From assembly GCF_030915525.1 (NCBI RefSeq), contig NZ_CP133269.1, positions 3,693,001 through 3,757,000 on the forward strand: a stretch of 64,000 bases of DNA, in the 5' to 3' direction. This stretch comes from Neobacillus sp. PS2-9 (GTDB taxonomy: Bacteria; Bacillota; Bacilli; Bacillales; Cytobacillaceae). The notes beneath the pieces were generated by a model, which was given only the letters and a program-made list of their open reading frames with translations, was not told the origin of the DNA and did not search any database. Positions 17,969 to 26,190 of the stretch are shown piece after piece. The position numbers and the translations under genes are program-made. Position 1 is the first letter of the stretch. Each line of letters starts with the position of its first letter.

Positions 17969-18285
17969 TCGATTGCCTTGTTCAGTCACGTAGAACCCTT
18001 CTATGTTACCCAAACCGGTCTCGATTGCCTTGTTCAGTCACGTAGAACCCTTCTATGTTACCCAAACCGGTCTCGATTGCCTTGTTCGGTCACGTAGAAC
18101 CCTTCTATGTTACCCAAACTGTTCTCGCTTACCTTGTTCGGTCACGTAGAACCCTTCTATGTTACCCAAATGGTTCTCGATTGCCTTGTTCGGTCACGTA
18201 GAACCCTTCTATGTTACCCAAACCGTTCTCGATTGCCTTGTTCAGTCACGTAGAACCCGTTTATCTTACCAAATTGTCTGGTTGT
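17969..18285 (+). repeat. 52-bp tandem repeat array, right part
   Basis: Six consecutive 52-bp units start at 17969, 18021, 18073, 18125, 18177 and 18229; the last is degenerate at its end. Units differ mainly at the AAACCGGTC/AAATGGTTC junction and at one G/A in TTCGGTCA/TTCAGTCA. Period 52 is not a multiple of three, so no periodic peptide is encoded. There are no variable spacers, so it is not a CRISPR. Confidence 0.92.
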
Positions 18286-18323
18286 TGGTGTTTCCATACA
18301 AAATAATTAGATACTACGCGAAA

Positions 18324-18360
18324 GAAAGCTCCCTAGATATTAATGATCTCGGGAGCTTTC
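18324..18360. terminator. Stem-loop downstream of yktA
   Basis: GAAAGCTCCC pairs with GGGAGCTTTC around a 17-base loop. It lies six bases beyond the yktA stop on the minus strand; the T-run is weak. Confidence 0.55.
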
Positions 18361-18365
18361 CTATT

Positions 18366-18635
18366 TTACATTTTAATTCTGTCACCTGATGAGGCTTCTT
18401 TGGCTTTTTTTATTGTTCGATACGAAGAATATCCACTTATCTCTTCAAACTCTCCACAAACAGTCTTTTCTTCAGCAATGCTAGGAACTATTTCCTTAAA
18501 ACGACGATAGACCTTCATTAATTCATCGCGTTCAATTCCTTTTTCATATGCTTTTTCGATGGCCTCAAAGAATTTAATCACATCAACAATCTCATCGGTG
18601 GACCAGCTGTAATCAATTGGGTATTGGTACTCCAT
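18366..18635 (-). CDS. yktA: YktA, UPF0223 family protein
   Basis: An 89-residue acidic protein with conserved [19 protein letters not shown] and a region rich in Glu/Lys helices. Small, soluble, unknown function. AGAAGGTG precedes the ATG. yktB and yktA are neighbours in B. subtilis; here a repeat array with an IS separates them. Confidence 0.85.
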   Translation of the reverse strand: MEYQYPIDYSWSTDEIVDVIKFFEAIEKAYEKGIERDELMKVYRRFKEIVPSIAEEKTVCGEFEEISGYSSYRTIKKAKEASSGDRIKM

Positions 18636-18662
18636 TGTTTCACCTTCTAACTATTTTCAATA

Positions 18663-18844
18663 GGCTTTGTTAAAGTTGTCTGTTGAATTCCGTTCCAGGC
18701 GCGAGCGGTTCGCGGGCAGTCGGGGAGCCTCTTCGTCGCTTTGCTCCTGCGGGGTCTCCCCTGACACGCTACTCCCGCAGGAGTCTTCGCGCCTTCCACT
18801 CCAATCAACAGGGAATAAAATCAACAATGTTCTTTAAAACAGCC
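18663..18844 (+). mobile_element. MITE family 1, copy B
   Basis: A 182-bp element with ends GGCTTTGTTAAA and TTTAAAACAGCC, flanked by perfect 8-bp repeats TTTCAATA (18655-18662 and 18845-18852). It lies between yktA and the nitronate monooxygenase-like gene. Confidence 0.9.
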
Positions 18845-18867
18845 TTTCAATAAAGAGTATAATACCT

Positions 18868-19827
18868 TTATTTTCCCCACTTTGCACGAATTTCTTCCGC
18901 TTCTTTTATCATTCGCTCAAACAGCTCTCCTACAGGAGGCACATCCTTTATTAAACCCATTACTTGGCCAGCCCAAGCAAACCCCTCATCTTCAGCTCCT
19001 TCGTAGATATAGCGTTTATTCGCCATTCCACTAATTAAGTCCTTTAGATCAGTATAGTCACCTTTACTTTTCTCGATTTCAAGTATTTTATCAGTCCAAC
19101 TATTCGCTATTGCTCTTGCTGGTGTTCCTAACGTCCTCTTGATGACAACCGTATCTGATTCTGAGCCTTCTACTAACCTATTCTTATAAAGTTCATTAGC
19201 ATGAACACATTCCTTTGTGGCAATAAATCTTGTTCCCATTTCTATTCCCTCTGCACCTAAACTAAGCGCTGCCATTAATCCTCTTCCATCTCCAATTCCA
19301 CCCGATGCGATTACAGGAATGGAAACAGCATCTACGACTTGAGGAATTAATACCATGGTCCCAATATCATCCCTGCCAAGGTGGCCACCACCTTCCTGAC
19401 CTACAACCATTACTGCATCTGCACCTAGTTCTTCTGCTTTGACTGCCTGCCTTCTTGCAGCAACAAGGACTAGTGTTTTTATTTGGGTTCCTTTTAACTG
19501 TTCAAAAATTGGAGCCGGATTTCCCCCTGTCATGGAAATGACGGGAACTTTTTCATCAATAGCGACCTGTAAAAAATCTGAAAACGGTCTGCCATGTTGA
19601 CCAATAGCAAAATTAACCCCAAATGGATTGTTCGTTAATTGTTTCACTTTTCGGATTTCCTCACGCAATTGATAGGGATGACTCAAGGACATCGCAGTAA
19701 TCTGACCAAGCCCCCCGGCATTGGAGACAGCTGCAGCTAACTCAGAATACGCTAAATAGGCTAAGCCGCCTTGTATGATTGGATATTGAATGTTTAAAAT
19801 CTCGGTAACCCGTGTTCGCCAATTCAA
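18868..19827 (-). CDS. Nitronate monooxygenase-like FMN enzyme
   Basis: TIM-barrel flavoprotein of the NMO/2-nitropropane dioxygenase family, 319 aa. Family segments include YPIIQGGLAYLAYSELAAAV, GQEGGGHLGRDD (the conserved catalytic His region), PVIASGGIGDGRGL and LGAEGIEMGTRF (phosphate-binding loops). Members oxidise nitronates, but several act in enoyl reduction (FabK-like), so the substrate is uncertain. The start is TTG with GGAGGG upstream. Single-gene unit between a MITE and speA. Confidence 0.88.
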   Translation of the reverse strand: MNWRTRVTEILNIQYPIIQGGLAYLAYSELAAAVSNAGGLGQITAMSLSHPYQLREEIRKVKQLTNNPFGVNFAIGQHGRPFSDFLQVAIDEKVPVISMTGGNPAPIFEQLKGTQIKTLVLVAARRQAVKAEELGADAVMVVGQEGGGHLGRDDIGTMVLIPQVVDAVSIPVIASGGIGDGRGLMAALSLGAEGIEMGTRFIATKECVHANELYKNRLVEGSESDTVVIKRTLGTPARAIANSWTDKILEIEKSKGDYTDLKDLISGMANKRYIYEGAEDEGFAWAGQVMGLIKDVPPVGELFERMIKEAEEIRAKWGK

Positions 19828-19961
19828 ATGAAATTCCCTCCTAAATGTTCGTTACTTGTTATTTCGTCTTAAAAGGTTAATTTTCCTCTCTTTATGGGAA
19901 ACTAACTTGAAACAAATAAAGCGTTTGAGCAAAATAAATCCTATGCAATATAAAAGAATAG

Positions 19962-19970
19962 TGCTATAAT
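19962..19970 (+). promoter_or_regulatory. Probable extended -10 promoter of speA
   Basis: TGCTATAAT is an extended -10 element 68 bases before the speA start; the -35 region is poor, as is usual for extended -10 promoters. Confidence 0.5.
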
Positions 19971-20037
19971 TCCTTTGTTTTATGTATTTTATAGACTTGA
20001 TCTTAAGAGTATTTCTATATAAAGAGGTGTAGTTAGA

Positions 20038-21510
20038 TTGTCACAAAATCAAACACCGTTATTTAGCGGTTTACTGGAACATGCAAAAAAAAATCCCACC
20101 CAGTTTCATATTCCTGGACATAAAAAAGGGGCTGGAATGGACCCAGAGTTTCGCCAATTTATCGGCGATAACGCCCTATCTATTGACCTTATTAACATTG
20201 GTCCCCTTGATGACTTACATTCACCTAAGGGAATGATTAAAAAAGCACAGGAACTAGCAGCAGAAGCATTTGGTGCCGATCATACCTTCTTTTCTGTTCA
20301 AGGTACTAGCGGTGCCATTATCGCGATGGTAATGGCTGTTTGTGGACCTGGTGAGAAAATCATTGTTCCAAGAAATGTTCATAAATCTATAATGTCAGCT
20401 ATTGTTTTTTCTGGATCTATTCCTGTGTTTATTCATCCTGAAATCGATAGAGAATTAGGAATTTCTCACGGAATTACTCCTGAATCAGTGGAACGGGCAT
20501 TACAGCAACACCCAGATGCAAAAGGGGTATTAGTCATCAATCCCACCTACTTCGGAATTTCTGGAGACCTAAAGAAAATCGTTGAAATTACCCATTCCTA
20601 CAATATTCCTGTTTTAGTAGATGAAGCACATGGTGTTCACATTCATTTTCATGACGAACTTCCTCTTTCAGCCATGCAGGCTGGTGCTGATATAGCTGCA
20701 ACTAGCGTCCACAAACTAGGTGGCTCTATGACTCAGAGTTCCATTTTAAATGTACGTGAGGGCTTAGTCTCTGCCAAGCATGTACAATCGATTTTAAGCA
20801 TGCTTACAACGACTTCAACATCTTATTTATTATTAGCATCACTTGATACTGCCCGAAAGCAATTAGCAACAAACGGGAAGGAGTTAATTGATCGTACAAT
20901 CAAATTAGCGCAATCCACTCGTAAAAAAATTAATGAAATTGAACATATTCGTTGCATCGGTGAAGAAATTTTAGGCTCTAATGCCACATTTGATTACGAT
21001 CCGACCAAACTAATCATCTCAGTGAAAGATTTAGGGTTAACCGGTTATGATGTTGAGAAATGGTTGAGAGAAAAGCATAACATTGAAGTAGAGCTTTCTG
21101 ACCTGTATAACATCCTTTGTATCATCACACTTGGTGACACAGAAGTAGAAACAAATCTTTTAGTAAAAGCCCTGAAAGAGCTTGCTGAGGAATGTGAACA
21201 CCGTCCAACAAAGATTGAACCAGTGGAGGTTCTGTTACCTGAAATTCCTGTGCTGGCTTTAACCCCTAGAGATGCTTTTTATGCAGAGACTGAAGTGATT
21301 CCATTCGAGGAATCTGAAGGAAGAATTATCGCGGAATTTGTTATGGTGTATCCTCCAGGTATTCCTATTTTTATCCCAGGTGAGATTATCACTAAGGAAA
21401 ATCTTCATTACATTAAGGAAAATCTAGAAGCTGGCCTACCTGTACAAGGGCCAGAGGATGATGAAATGAAAACCATCCATGTAATAAAAGAGTATAAAGC
21501 AATTAAATAA
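20038..21510 (+). CDS. speA: Arginine decarboxylase (biosynthetic, Orn/Lys/Arg decarboxylase fold)
   Basis: PLP enzyme converting arginine to agmatine, the first step of polyamine synthesis in Bacillus. The 490-residue length equals B. subtilis SpeA. Signatures include FHIPGHKKG at 23-31, FFSVQGTSGAI, VLVDEAHGVH and the PLP lysine K226 in SVHKLGGSM. The start is TTG (20038) with GAGGTG eight bases upstream. It stands alone on the plus strand, followed by a MITE and the SR1-like RNA gene. Confidence 0.95.
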   Translation: MSQNQTPLFSGLLEHAKKNPTQFHIPGHKKGAGMDPEFRQFIGDNALSIDLINIGPLDDLHSPKGMIKKAQELAAEAFGADHTFFSVQGTSGAIIAMVMAVCGPGEKIIVPRNVHKSIMSAIVFSGSIPVFIHPEIDRELGISHGITPESVERALQQHPDAKGVLVINPTYFGISGDLKKIVEITHSYNIPVLVDEAHGVHIHFHDELPLSAMQAGADIAATSVHKLGGSMTQSSILNVREGLVSAKHVQSILSMLTTTSTSYLLLASLDTARKQLATNGKELIDRTIKLAQSTRKKINEIEHIRCIGEEILGSNATFDYDPTKLIISVKDLGLTGYDVEKWLREKHNIEVELSDLYNILCIITLGDTEVETNLLVKALKELAEECEHRPTKIEPVEVLLPEIPVLALTPRDAFYAETEVIPFEESEGRIIAEFVMVYPPGIPIFIPGEIITKENLHYIKENLEAGLPVQGPEDDEMKTIHVIKEYKAIK

Positions 21511-21523
21511 ATTTTAATAAATA

Positions 21524-21704
21524 GGCTGTGTTAAAGAACAGTGTTGATTTTTACACCCTGTTGATTGGAGCGGAAGGCACGAAGACTCCTGTGGGAGTAT
21601 GGTTCAGGGGAGACCCGCAGGCGCTAGCGCCGAGGAGGCTCGCCGAAACACCCACGGAAAGCGAAGTGCCTGGAGCGGAAATCAACAGGCAAGTTTAACA
21701 GAGC
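21524..21704 (-). mobile_element. MITE family 1, copy C (reverse orientation)
   Basis: About 181 bp, starting GGCTGTGTTAAAGAACA and ending TTTAACAGAGC. The right end has lost the terminal CC and no clear target duplication remains. It lies 13 bp past speA and directly touches the U-tract of the SR1-like RNA terminator. Confidence 0.8.
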
Positions 21705-21744
21705 AAAAAAAATAAAGGCTGACTCAAAGTAAACGAGTCAGCCT
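21705..21744 (-). terminator. Terminator of the SR1-like RNA
   Basis: On the minus strand AGGCTGACTC pairs perfectly with GAGTCAGCCT, followed by TTATTTTTTTT. Confidence 0.9.
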
Positions 21745-21765
21745 GTTTATATTTGGCAGCAATAT

Positions 21766-21888
21766 TTATACTTCTTCTTCGATATGGTGGTTATCACAGC
21801 AATTGCATTTAGAGTATAGTACCGTTACTTTTTCATCTTCAAAATGATCAATAGTAGAGTTACAAGTTTGGCATACAAGTGTACCCAT
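21766..21888 (-). CDS. sr1P: SR1P-like GapA-binding peptide (40 aa)
   Basis: A 40-codon gene starting MGTLVCQTCNSTIDHFEDEK and ending HHIEEEV, with Cys pairs CQTC and CNCC. This is recognisably the SR1P peptide (MGTxVCQxCxxTIxHFEDEK pattern), which in B. subtilis binds glyceraldehyde-3-phosphate dehydrogenase GapA and promotes its interaction with RNase J1. AGGGGAT lies upstream at normal spacing. An rnjA gene is also present in this window. Confidence 0.85.
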   Translation of the reverse strand: MGTLVCQTCNSTIDHFEDEKVTVLYSKCNCCDNHHIEEEV

Positions 21889-21925
21889 TTGTCCTATCCC
21901 CTTTTCATAATTGAATATCTTACTA

Positions 21926-21939
21926 TGAAAGCGTTTTAA
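21926..21939 (-). promoter_or_regulatory. cre-like site (CcpA) in the SR1 leader
   Basis: TGAAAGCGTTTTAA matches the catabolite-responsive element pattern TGWAANCGNTNWCA at all but one defined position. It lies about 8-21 bases downstream of the predicted transcription start, a position typical for repression. Confidence 0.6.
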
Positions 21940-21952
21940 TATCCTTAATTAG

Positions 21953-21981
21953 ATAATAATATATCACATTAATAATTTCAA
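21953..21981 (-). promoter_or_regulatory. Sigma-A promoter of the SR1-like RNA
   Basis: On the minus strand -35 TTGAAA (21981-21976) and -10 TATTAT (21958-21953) are separated by 17 bp; predicted start near 21946. Confidence 0.75.
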
Positions 21982-22013
21982 GCCTAATTTGTATGTCACA
22001 TTTAAAAAATATC

Positions 22014-22050
22014 ATAAAAAATAGACCCTTTCAGGCCTATTTTTTCTTTT
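22014..22050 (-). terminator. Terminator of the DUF3055 gene
   Basis: AATAGGCC pairs with GGTCTATT (one mismatch) on the minus strand, followed by TTTTTTA; it lies directly after the stop codon. Confidence 0.7.
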
Positions 22051-22052
22051 AT

Positions 22053-22352
22053 CTACTCATATTGGGTAACAAAAGGAATGGACGGTAGTGTTTCTCTAAA
22101 AAATTCAGCTAGATCAACTGCCTGCTCTTTATCAGGAATACGGAATACAGTTTGAAGGTAATCAATATCTTCAATATCTTTGGGGTCGAGGAGTGTGGAG
22201 CGTCCGGTTTGCATGCAAATCACAAGAGGCTTTCCAAAAAACATATTGGTATAAATAATTCCAAAGTCATAACGAGTATCTTCAGTAGTGAAACCAATGA
22301 ACCTCACTTTTGCATTTTCATGCTCATCATAGAGCTTATCAAATAGTTCCAT
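22053..22352 (-). CDS. DUF3055 family protein
   Basis: A 99-residue soluble protein. The core FGIIYTNMFFGKPLVICMQT is characteristic of the DUF3055 group conserved in Bacillaceae. No function known; no metal or catalytic motif stands out. AAAGGAGGAG precedes the ATG. It is divergent from the next gene across a 160-bp region containing an inverted repeat. Confidence 0.75.
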   Translation of the reverse strand: MELFDKLYDEHENAKVRFIGFTTEDTRYDFGIIYTNMFFGKPLVICMQTGRSTLLDPKDIEDIDYLQTVFRIPDKEQAVDLAEFFRETLPSIPFVTQYE

Positions 22353-22420
22353 AAGACTCCTCCTTTTAATTAAATATTTAGAATATTATTATAATTCATT
22401 TTTAATAAAATAACAAGAAA

Positions 22421-22476
22421 TGATGACAATTTAATTCTTCTAATTGTTGTCATCACTTTTTATTCAGTGCTAGAAT
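22421..22476 (+). promoter_or_regulatory. Promoter with overlapping inverted repeat
   Basis: -35 TTGTCA (22447-22452) and -10 TAGAAT (22471-22476) with 18-bp spacing drive the gene at 22515. A 9-bp inverted repeat, TGATGACAA (22421-22429) and TTGTCATCA (22447-22455), covers the -35 box, the layout of a repressor operator. Confidence 0.55.
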
Positions 22477-22514
22477 AGAAGGGCATATACTACGGACTAT
22501 AGGGGGGAATGATG

Positions 22515-22949
22515 ATGGCTGTTAATGCATTTATTAAGCTCGTGCCTTCATCTGCAAAACAAACGATAACCATTGATGAGGTTAAGGAATTATTTTATTA
22601 CTATAAAGATATTACATCCAAAACAGGCAATCAGGTAAGCTGGGAATTTGGAGAATCTGCCTTTCCTTATGACATCAAAGAAACGGAAGACGGTAAAGGG
22701 AAATGGTTTTACTTACAAGCCAATCTAGAACGTTACTATGCCATACTAATTGGTGTTGATACGGAATCGGTTCAAAATGATGACGGTGTTATAAGTGAAC
22801 AAACATACATACAAGTCACTCTTCCTGAACAATCCACTTATGGAGATAAAGGAAAAGCAAATGAATTCTGTAAATTTCTTGCTAAAAAGCTGCAAGGCGA
22901 GCTTCATCTTTTTAATGAAAGAGTCATGTATTATTACCCAAGAAAATAA
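22515..22949 (+). CDS. DUF1885-like hypothetical protein
   Basis: About 144 residues, soluble, starting MAVNAFIKLVPSSAKQTITI. Resembles the DUF1885 group of Bacillus proteins; function unknown. Three successive ATGs are possible; the third (22515) is seven bases from the GGGGGG ribosome site and is chosen. It has its own promoter and terminator. Confidence 0.7.
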   Translation: MAVNAFIKLVPSSAKQTITIDEVKELFYYYKDITSKTGNQVSWEFGESAFPYDIKETEDGKGKWFYLQANLERYYAILIGVDTESVQNDDGVISEQTYIQVTLPEQSTYGDKGKANEFCKFLAKKLQGELHLFNERVMYYYPRK

Positions 22950-22958
22950 AAAGCAACG

Positions 22959-22983
22959 AAAGGCTCCTATAGGAGCTTTTTTA
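22959..22983 (+). terminator. Terminator of the DUF1885-like gene
   Basis: AAAGGCTCC pairs with GGAGCTTTT over a TATA loop, running into TTTTTT. Confidence 0.8.
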
Positions 22984-23223
22984 ATGCATAATTTGAGCCA
23001 TTGTATAATGAAATGAAGTATAGATAACTAAGCTTAACGCGGTAATAAAGAGGGTTTTACGGACTGACTTTGTGACATAATTTCCGATTAAAAATGCTAA
23101 GTAAAAAAACACAAAAAACATAATGACTTTATAGATGAGTTGATCATGCTTTGAAAGCCATTCAATAAACGTAAATCCGCTCCAAATAATAAATTGTAAA
23201 AGCATGACAATATATACTCTCAT
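22981..23223 (-). CDS. Small three-span membrane protein, unknown
   Basis: An 80-residue hydrophobic protein with about three membrane segments (IVMLLQFIIWSGFTFI, VIMFFVFFYLAFLIG, TLFITALSLVIYTSF). I do not recognise the family. The start is the ATG at 23223 after GGTGATA; a GTG four codons earlier is less likely. It sits downstream of pdhD, separated from it by a strong terminator. Confidence 0.65.
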   Translation of the reverse strand: MRVYIVMLLQFIIWSGFTFIEWLSKHDQLIYKVIMFFVFFYLAFLIGNYVTKSVRKTLFITALSLVIYTSFHYTMAQIMH

Positions 23224-23328
23224 TTTTATCACCACTCAACTTCTCTTTATCCATTTGGTGTTTTAAGTATATGAATAAAATCGGGTCATAAGTTATTTTT
23301 TTAACACCTCCTCTATATTAAAATTCGC

Positions 23329-23370
23329 TGAAAAAAAATAAAGTCCTTTCCGTTTTTCGGAAAGGACTTT
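23329..23370 (-). terminator. Terminator of the pdh operon
   Basis: AAAGTCCTTTCCG pairs perfectly with CGGAAAGGACTTT over a 5-base loop. On the minus strand it runs into ATTTTTTTT, nine bases after the pdhD stop. Confidence 0.92.
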
Positions 23371-23378
23371 TATTTTTA

Positions 23379-24794
23379 TTATTTAATGATATGGATTGGG
23401 CTGCCTAGGGCAACTTCAGCAGCTTCCATTGTAATTTCACCAAGTGTTGGGTGAGCATGAATTGTCATCGCTAAGTCTTCCGCTGTCATTCCTGCTTCAA
23501 TGGCAAGACCAAGTTCAGCAATCATATCAGAAGCGCTTGCTCCGGCAATTTGAGCACCAATTACAAGACCATCTTCTTTACGTGTAATAAGCTTTAAGAA
23601 ACCGTCAGCACTGTCTAGAGAAAGCGCACGGCCGTTTGCTGCAAATGGGAATTTAGCAGCAACCACTTCGATGCCTTCTTCTTTTGCTTGACTTTCAGTA
23701 TATCCTACCTGTGCTAACTCAGGATCTGAGAAAACAACTGCTGGAATTCCTAAATAATCAATTTCAGACGGATGACCAGCAATCGCTTCAGCAGCAATTT
23801 TCGCTTCATATGATGCCTTATGTGCTAGTTGAGGACCAGCAACAACATCACCAATTGCATAAATATTGCTTAAGCTTGTACGGCATTGCTTGTCAATTTC
23901 AATTAAGCCACGGTCGCTTAACTTCACTCCAGCTTCCTCTAAGCCCATTTCATCAGTGTTTGGACGACGGCCAACCATTACAAAAACATAATCAGCTTCG
24001 ATTTTCTTTTCTTCGCCTTTTGTTTCAAATGTTACCACTACGCCGTTTTCAGTTTCTTCGACACCCTTGGCAAATGCTTTTGTATAGAATTCCGCACCTT
24101 TTTTCTTCATCGTTTTCTTAACAAGAGCAGCCATTTGCTTATCAAATACTCCCATGCCTAAAATTTCATCGGCACCCTCTAAAACAGTTACTTGCGTGCC
24201 AAAGTTTGCATAGGCGCCACCAAGTTCAATCCCAATAACACCGCCGCCAATAACAACGATCTTTTCAGGAATTTCATTTAGATTAAGAGCACCTGTAGAA
24301 TTTAGAACACGCTTTGAATATTTAAATGCTGGTAATTCAATTGGACGTGATCCAGTTGCAACGATAGCATTTTTAAAGGTATATGTTTGTGCAGATGTTT
24401 CATCCATTACACGAAGTGTATTGGCATCTACAAAGTACGCTTCACCACGAACAACATTCACTTTATTGCCTTTTAGTAATCCTTCAACGCCACCAGTTAA
24501 TTTCTTAACAACACCAGCTTTGAATTCTTGTACCTTTGAAAAATCAACCTTAACATTTTCAGCTGTAATTCCGAAAGATTCAGAATGTACAGCTGTTTCA
24601 TAACGGTGACCCGCAGAAATTAAGGCTTTTGAAGGGATACATCCAACATTTAGACATACACCACCAATATATTCCTTTTCAACAATGGTCACTTTTTGTC
24701 CAAGCTGAGCAGCGCGGATTGCGGCAACATATCCTCCAGGACCGGAACCGATGACTATAGTATCTGTTTCAATTGGGAAATCTCCAACTACCAT
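23379..24794 (-). CDS. pdhD: Dihydrolipoamide dehydrogenase (E3)
   Basis: FAD/NAD flavoprotein that reoxidises dihydrolipoamide in the pyruvate (and likely 2-oxoglutarate) dehydrogenase complexes. The 471-residue protein has an N-terminal FAD site [12 protein letters not shown], the redox disulfide C47/C52 in [13 protein letters not shown], an NAD site [12 protein letters not shown] and the C-terminal active-site HAHPTLGE. It follows pdhC by five bases, the last gene of pdhABCD. Confidence 0.97.
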   Translation of the reverse strand: MVVGDFPIETDTIVIGSGPGGYVAAIRAAQLGQKVTIVEKEYIGGVCLNVGCIPSKALISAGHRYETAVHSESFGITAENVKVDFSKVQEFKAGVVKKLTGGVEGLLKGNKVNVVRGEAYFVDANTLRVMDETSAQTYTFKNAIVATGSRPIELPAFKYSKRVLNSTGALNLNEIPEKIVVIGGGVIGIELGGAYANFGTQVTVLEGADEILGMGVFDKQMAALVKKTMKKKGAEFYTKAFAKGVEETENGVVVTFETKGEEKKIEADYVFVMVGRRPNTDEMGLEEAGVKLSDRGLIEIDKQCRTSLSNIYAIGDVVAGPQLAHKASYEAKIAAEAIAGHPSEIDYLGIPAVVFSDPELAQVGYTESQAKEEGIEVVAAKFPFAANGRALSLDSADGFLKLITRKEDGLVIGAQIAGASASDMIAELGLAIEAGMTAEDLAMTIHAHPTLGEITMEAAEVALGSPIHIIK

Positions 24795-24799
24795 TTTTC

Positions 24800-26146
24800 T
24801 TACGCCTCCATTAACAATAGTTCTGGATCGTTCAATAAACGTTTAATATGATTCATTGCGTTTTGCGCTGTTGCACCATCAATCATTCGGTGGTCGAAGC
24901 TTAACGATAATGCTAACACAGGAGCCGCAACAATTTCGCCATTTCGAACGATTGGTTTTTCTGCAATACGACCTACACCAAGGATAGCTACTTCTGGATG
25001 GTTAATAACTGGTGTAAACCATTGACCGCCAGCAGAACCGATGTTGGAAATTGTGCAAGATGCACCCTTCATTTCATTTGGAGCAAGTTTTCCATCACGA
25101 GCTTTTCCAGCCAATTCATTAATTTCATTTGAAATTGTGAAGACTGACTTACGATCAGCATCTTTTACAACTGGAACTAATAGACCTTTTTCAGTATCTG
25201 CTGCAATTCCGATGTTGTAGTAGTGCTTGTGGATAATTTCATTTGTTGCATCATCAAGAGATGTATTTAAAGCAGGGAACTCTCTTAATGCACTTGTTAA
25301 TGCTTTTACGATATATGGTAAGAAAGTAAGCTTGATGCCTTTTGCCGCAGCTACTTCCTTGAATTTCTTACGGTGTGCAACAAGTTTCGTAACATCGATT
25401 TCATCCATAAGAGTTACGTGTGGAGCAGTGTGCTTAGAGTTAACCATTGCTTTTGCAATCGCCTTACGGATACCGCTCATCTTCTCACGTGTTTCTGGAT
25501 ATTCCCCTTGTGGAATTGGAGTTGGTGCTGCTGCTGCCTTAGGAGCTTCCTCCACTGCTTCTGCTGCTTGTGGTGCCGCCTGTGGCGCTGCTGCTGCTCC
25601 TCCACTTAAGAAGGCATCAATATCATTCTTCAAAATACGTCCATTGTTACCTGTTCCTGCAACTAAGGCGATCTGAACACCTTTTTCACGTGCATATTTA
25701 CGAACAGATGGCATAGCGATAATACGACGATTTGGATCTACTTCCACTGCAGGTTGGGCTGCTACTGCTGGCGCAGGTGCTGCTGCTGGTGCAGGTGTAG
25801 CTTCTTGCTTAGCTTCTGGTGCTGGCGCTGCTGGCGCTTCTTGTTTAGGCTCCTCATCACCATGGTCACCTTTGAATTGTAGATTTTCATATCCTGGAGC
25901 ATCAAATGTTACGAGTACCTGTCCAACAGTCGCTACAGTTCCTTCGCCAATTAAAACTTCCAAAACTGTTCCCTCTACTGGAGAAGGAATTTCAACTACT
26001 GCTTTATCATTTTGTATTTCGCAAAGTACGTCGTCTTCTTGGACTTTATCGCCTGGTTTGATGAACCATTTTACGATTTCCCCTTCATGAATACCTTCAC
26101 CGATGTCAGGCATTTTAAATTGGAATGTGGTTGCGGTTGCGCTCAC
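24800..26146 (-). CDS. pdhC: Dihydrolipoamide acetyltransferase (E2)
   Basis: Core of the pyruvate dehydrogenase complex. Domains: a single lipoyl domain (about 8-84) with lipoyl-lysine K48 in [14 protein letters not shown], an Ala/Pro linker, a peripheral subunit-binding domain around [13 protein letters not shown], a second Ala/Pro linker, and the catalytic domain. The active-site His (about 419) is in [10 protein letters not shown]. The start is GTG with AGGAGAT upstream. 448 aa is typical. Confidence 0.97.
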   Translation of the reverse strand: MSATATTFQFKMPDIGEGIHEGEIVKWFIKPGDKVQEDDVLCEIQNDKAVVEIPSPVEGTVLEVLIGEGTVATVGQVLVTFDAPGYENLQFKGDHGDEEPKQEAPAAPAPEAKQEATPAPAAAPAPAVAAQPAVEVDPNRRIIAMPSVRKYAREKGVQIALVAGTGNNGRILKNDIDAFLSGGAAAAPQAAPQAAEAVEEAPKAAAAPTPIPQGEYPETREKMSGIRKAIAKAMVNSKHTAPHVTLMDEIDVTKLVAHRKKFKEVAAAKGIKLTFLPYIVKALTSALREFPALNTSLDDATNEIIHKHYYNIGIAADTEKGLLVPVVKDADRKSVFTISNEINELAGKARDGKLAPNEMKGASCTISNIGSAGGQWFTPVINHPEVAILGVGRIAEKPIVRNGEIVAAPVLALSLSFDHRMIDGATAQNAMNHIKRLLNDPELLLMEA

Positions 26147-26190
26147 TGGGATTCATCTCCTATAATATATAGATTTCAGTAGAACCTCTT

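Larger units (their letters stand above)
21705..21946 (-). ncRNA. SR1-like dual-function small RNA
   Basis: A transcription unit of about 240 nt, inferred from a good promoter (TTGAAA, 17 bp, TATTAT) and a strong terminator. It encloses the 40-codon SR1P-like gene. In B. subtilis, SR1 is a dual-function RNA of about 205 nt near speA and the pdh operon: it base-pairs with ahrC mRNA and encodes SR1P. The same neighbours and peptide here support homology. Base-pairing function was not tested. Transcript ends are predicted. Confidence 0.8.

Noticed and set aside
16426..18285. CRISPR array
   Set aside because: Units repeat along their full 52 bp with no variable spacers, and no cas genes are nearby.
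16399..18365. Genomic island or prophage between yktB and yktA
   Set aside because: Only one IS and the tandem array are present; no integrase, att site or phage gene.
18159..18389. 76-codon open frame across the tandem array
   Set aside because: Runs through repeat units whose period is not a multiple of three, lacks a ribosome site and overlaps the yktA 3' end.
23684..24121. 145-codon frame opposite pdhD
   Set aside because: Antisense shadow in a highly conserved dehydrogenase; no start signal.
25227..25676. 149-codon frame opposite pdhC
   Set aside because: Shadow of the Ala/Pro-rich linker of the E2 subunit on the other strand.
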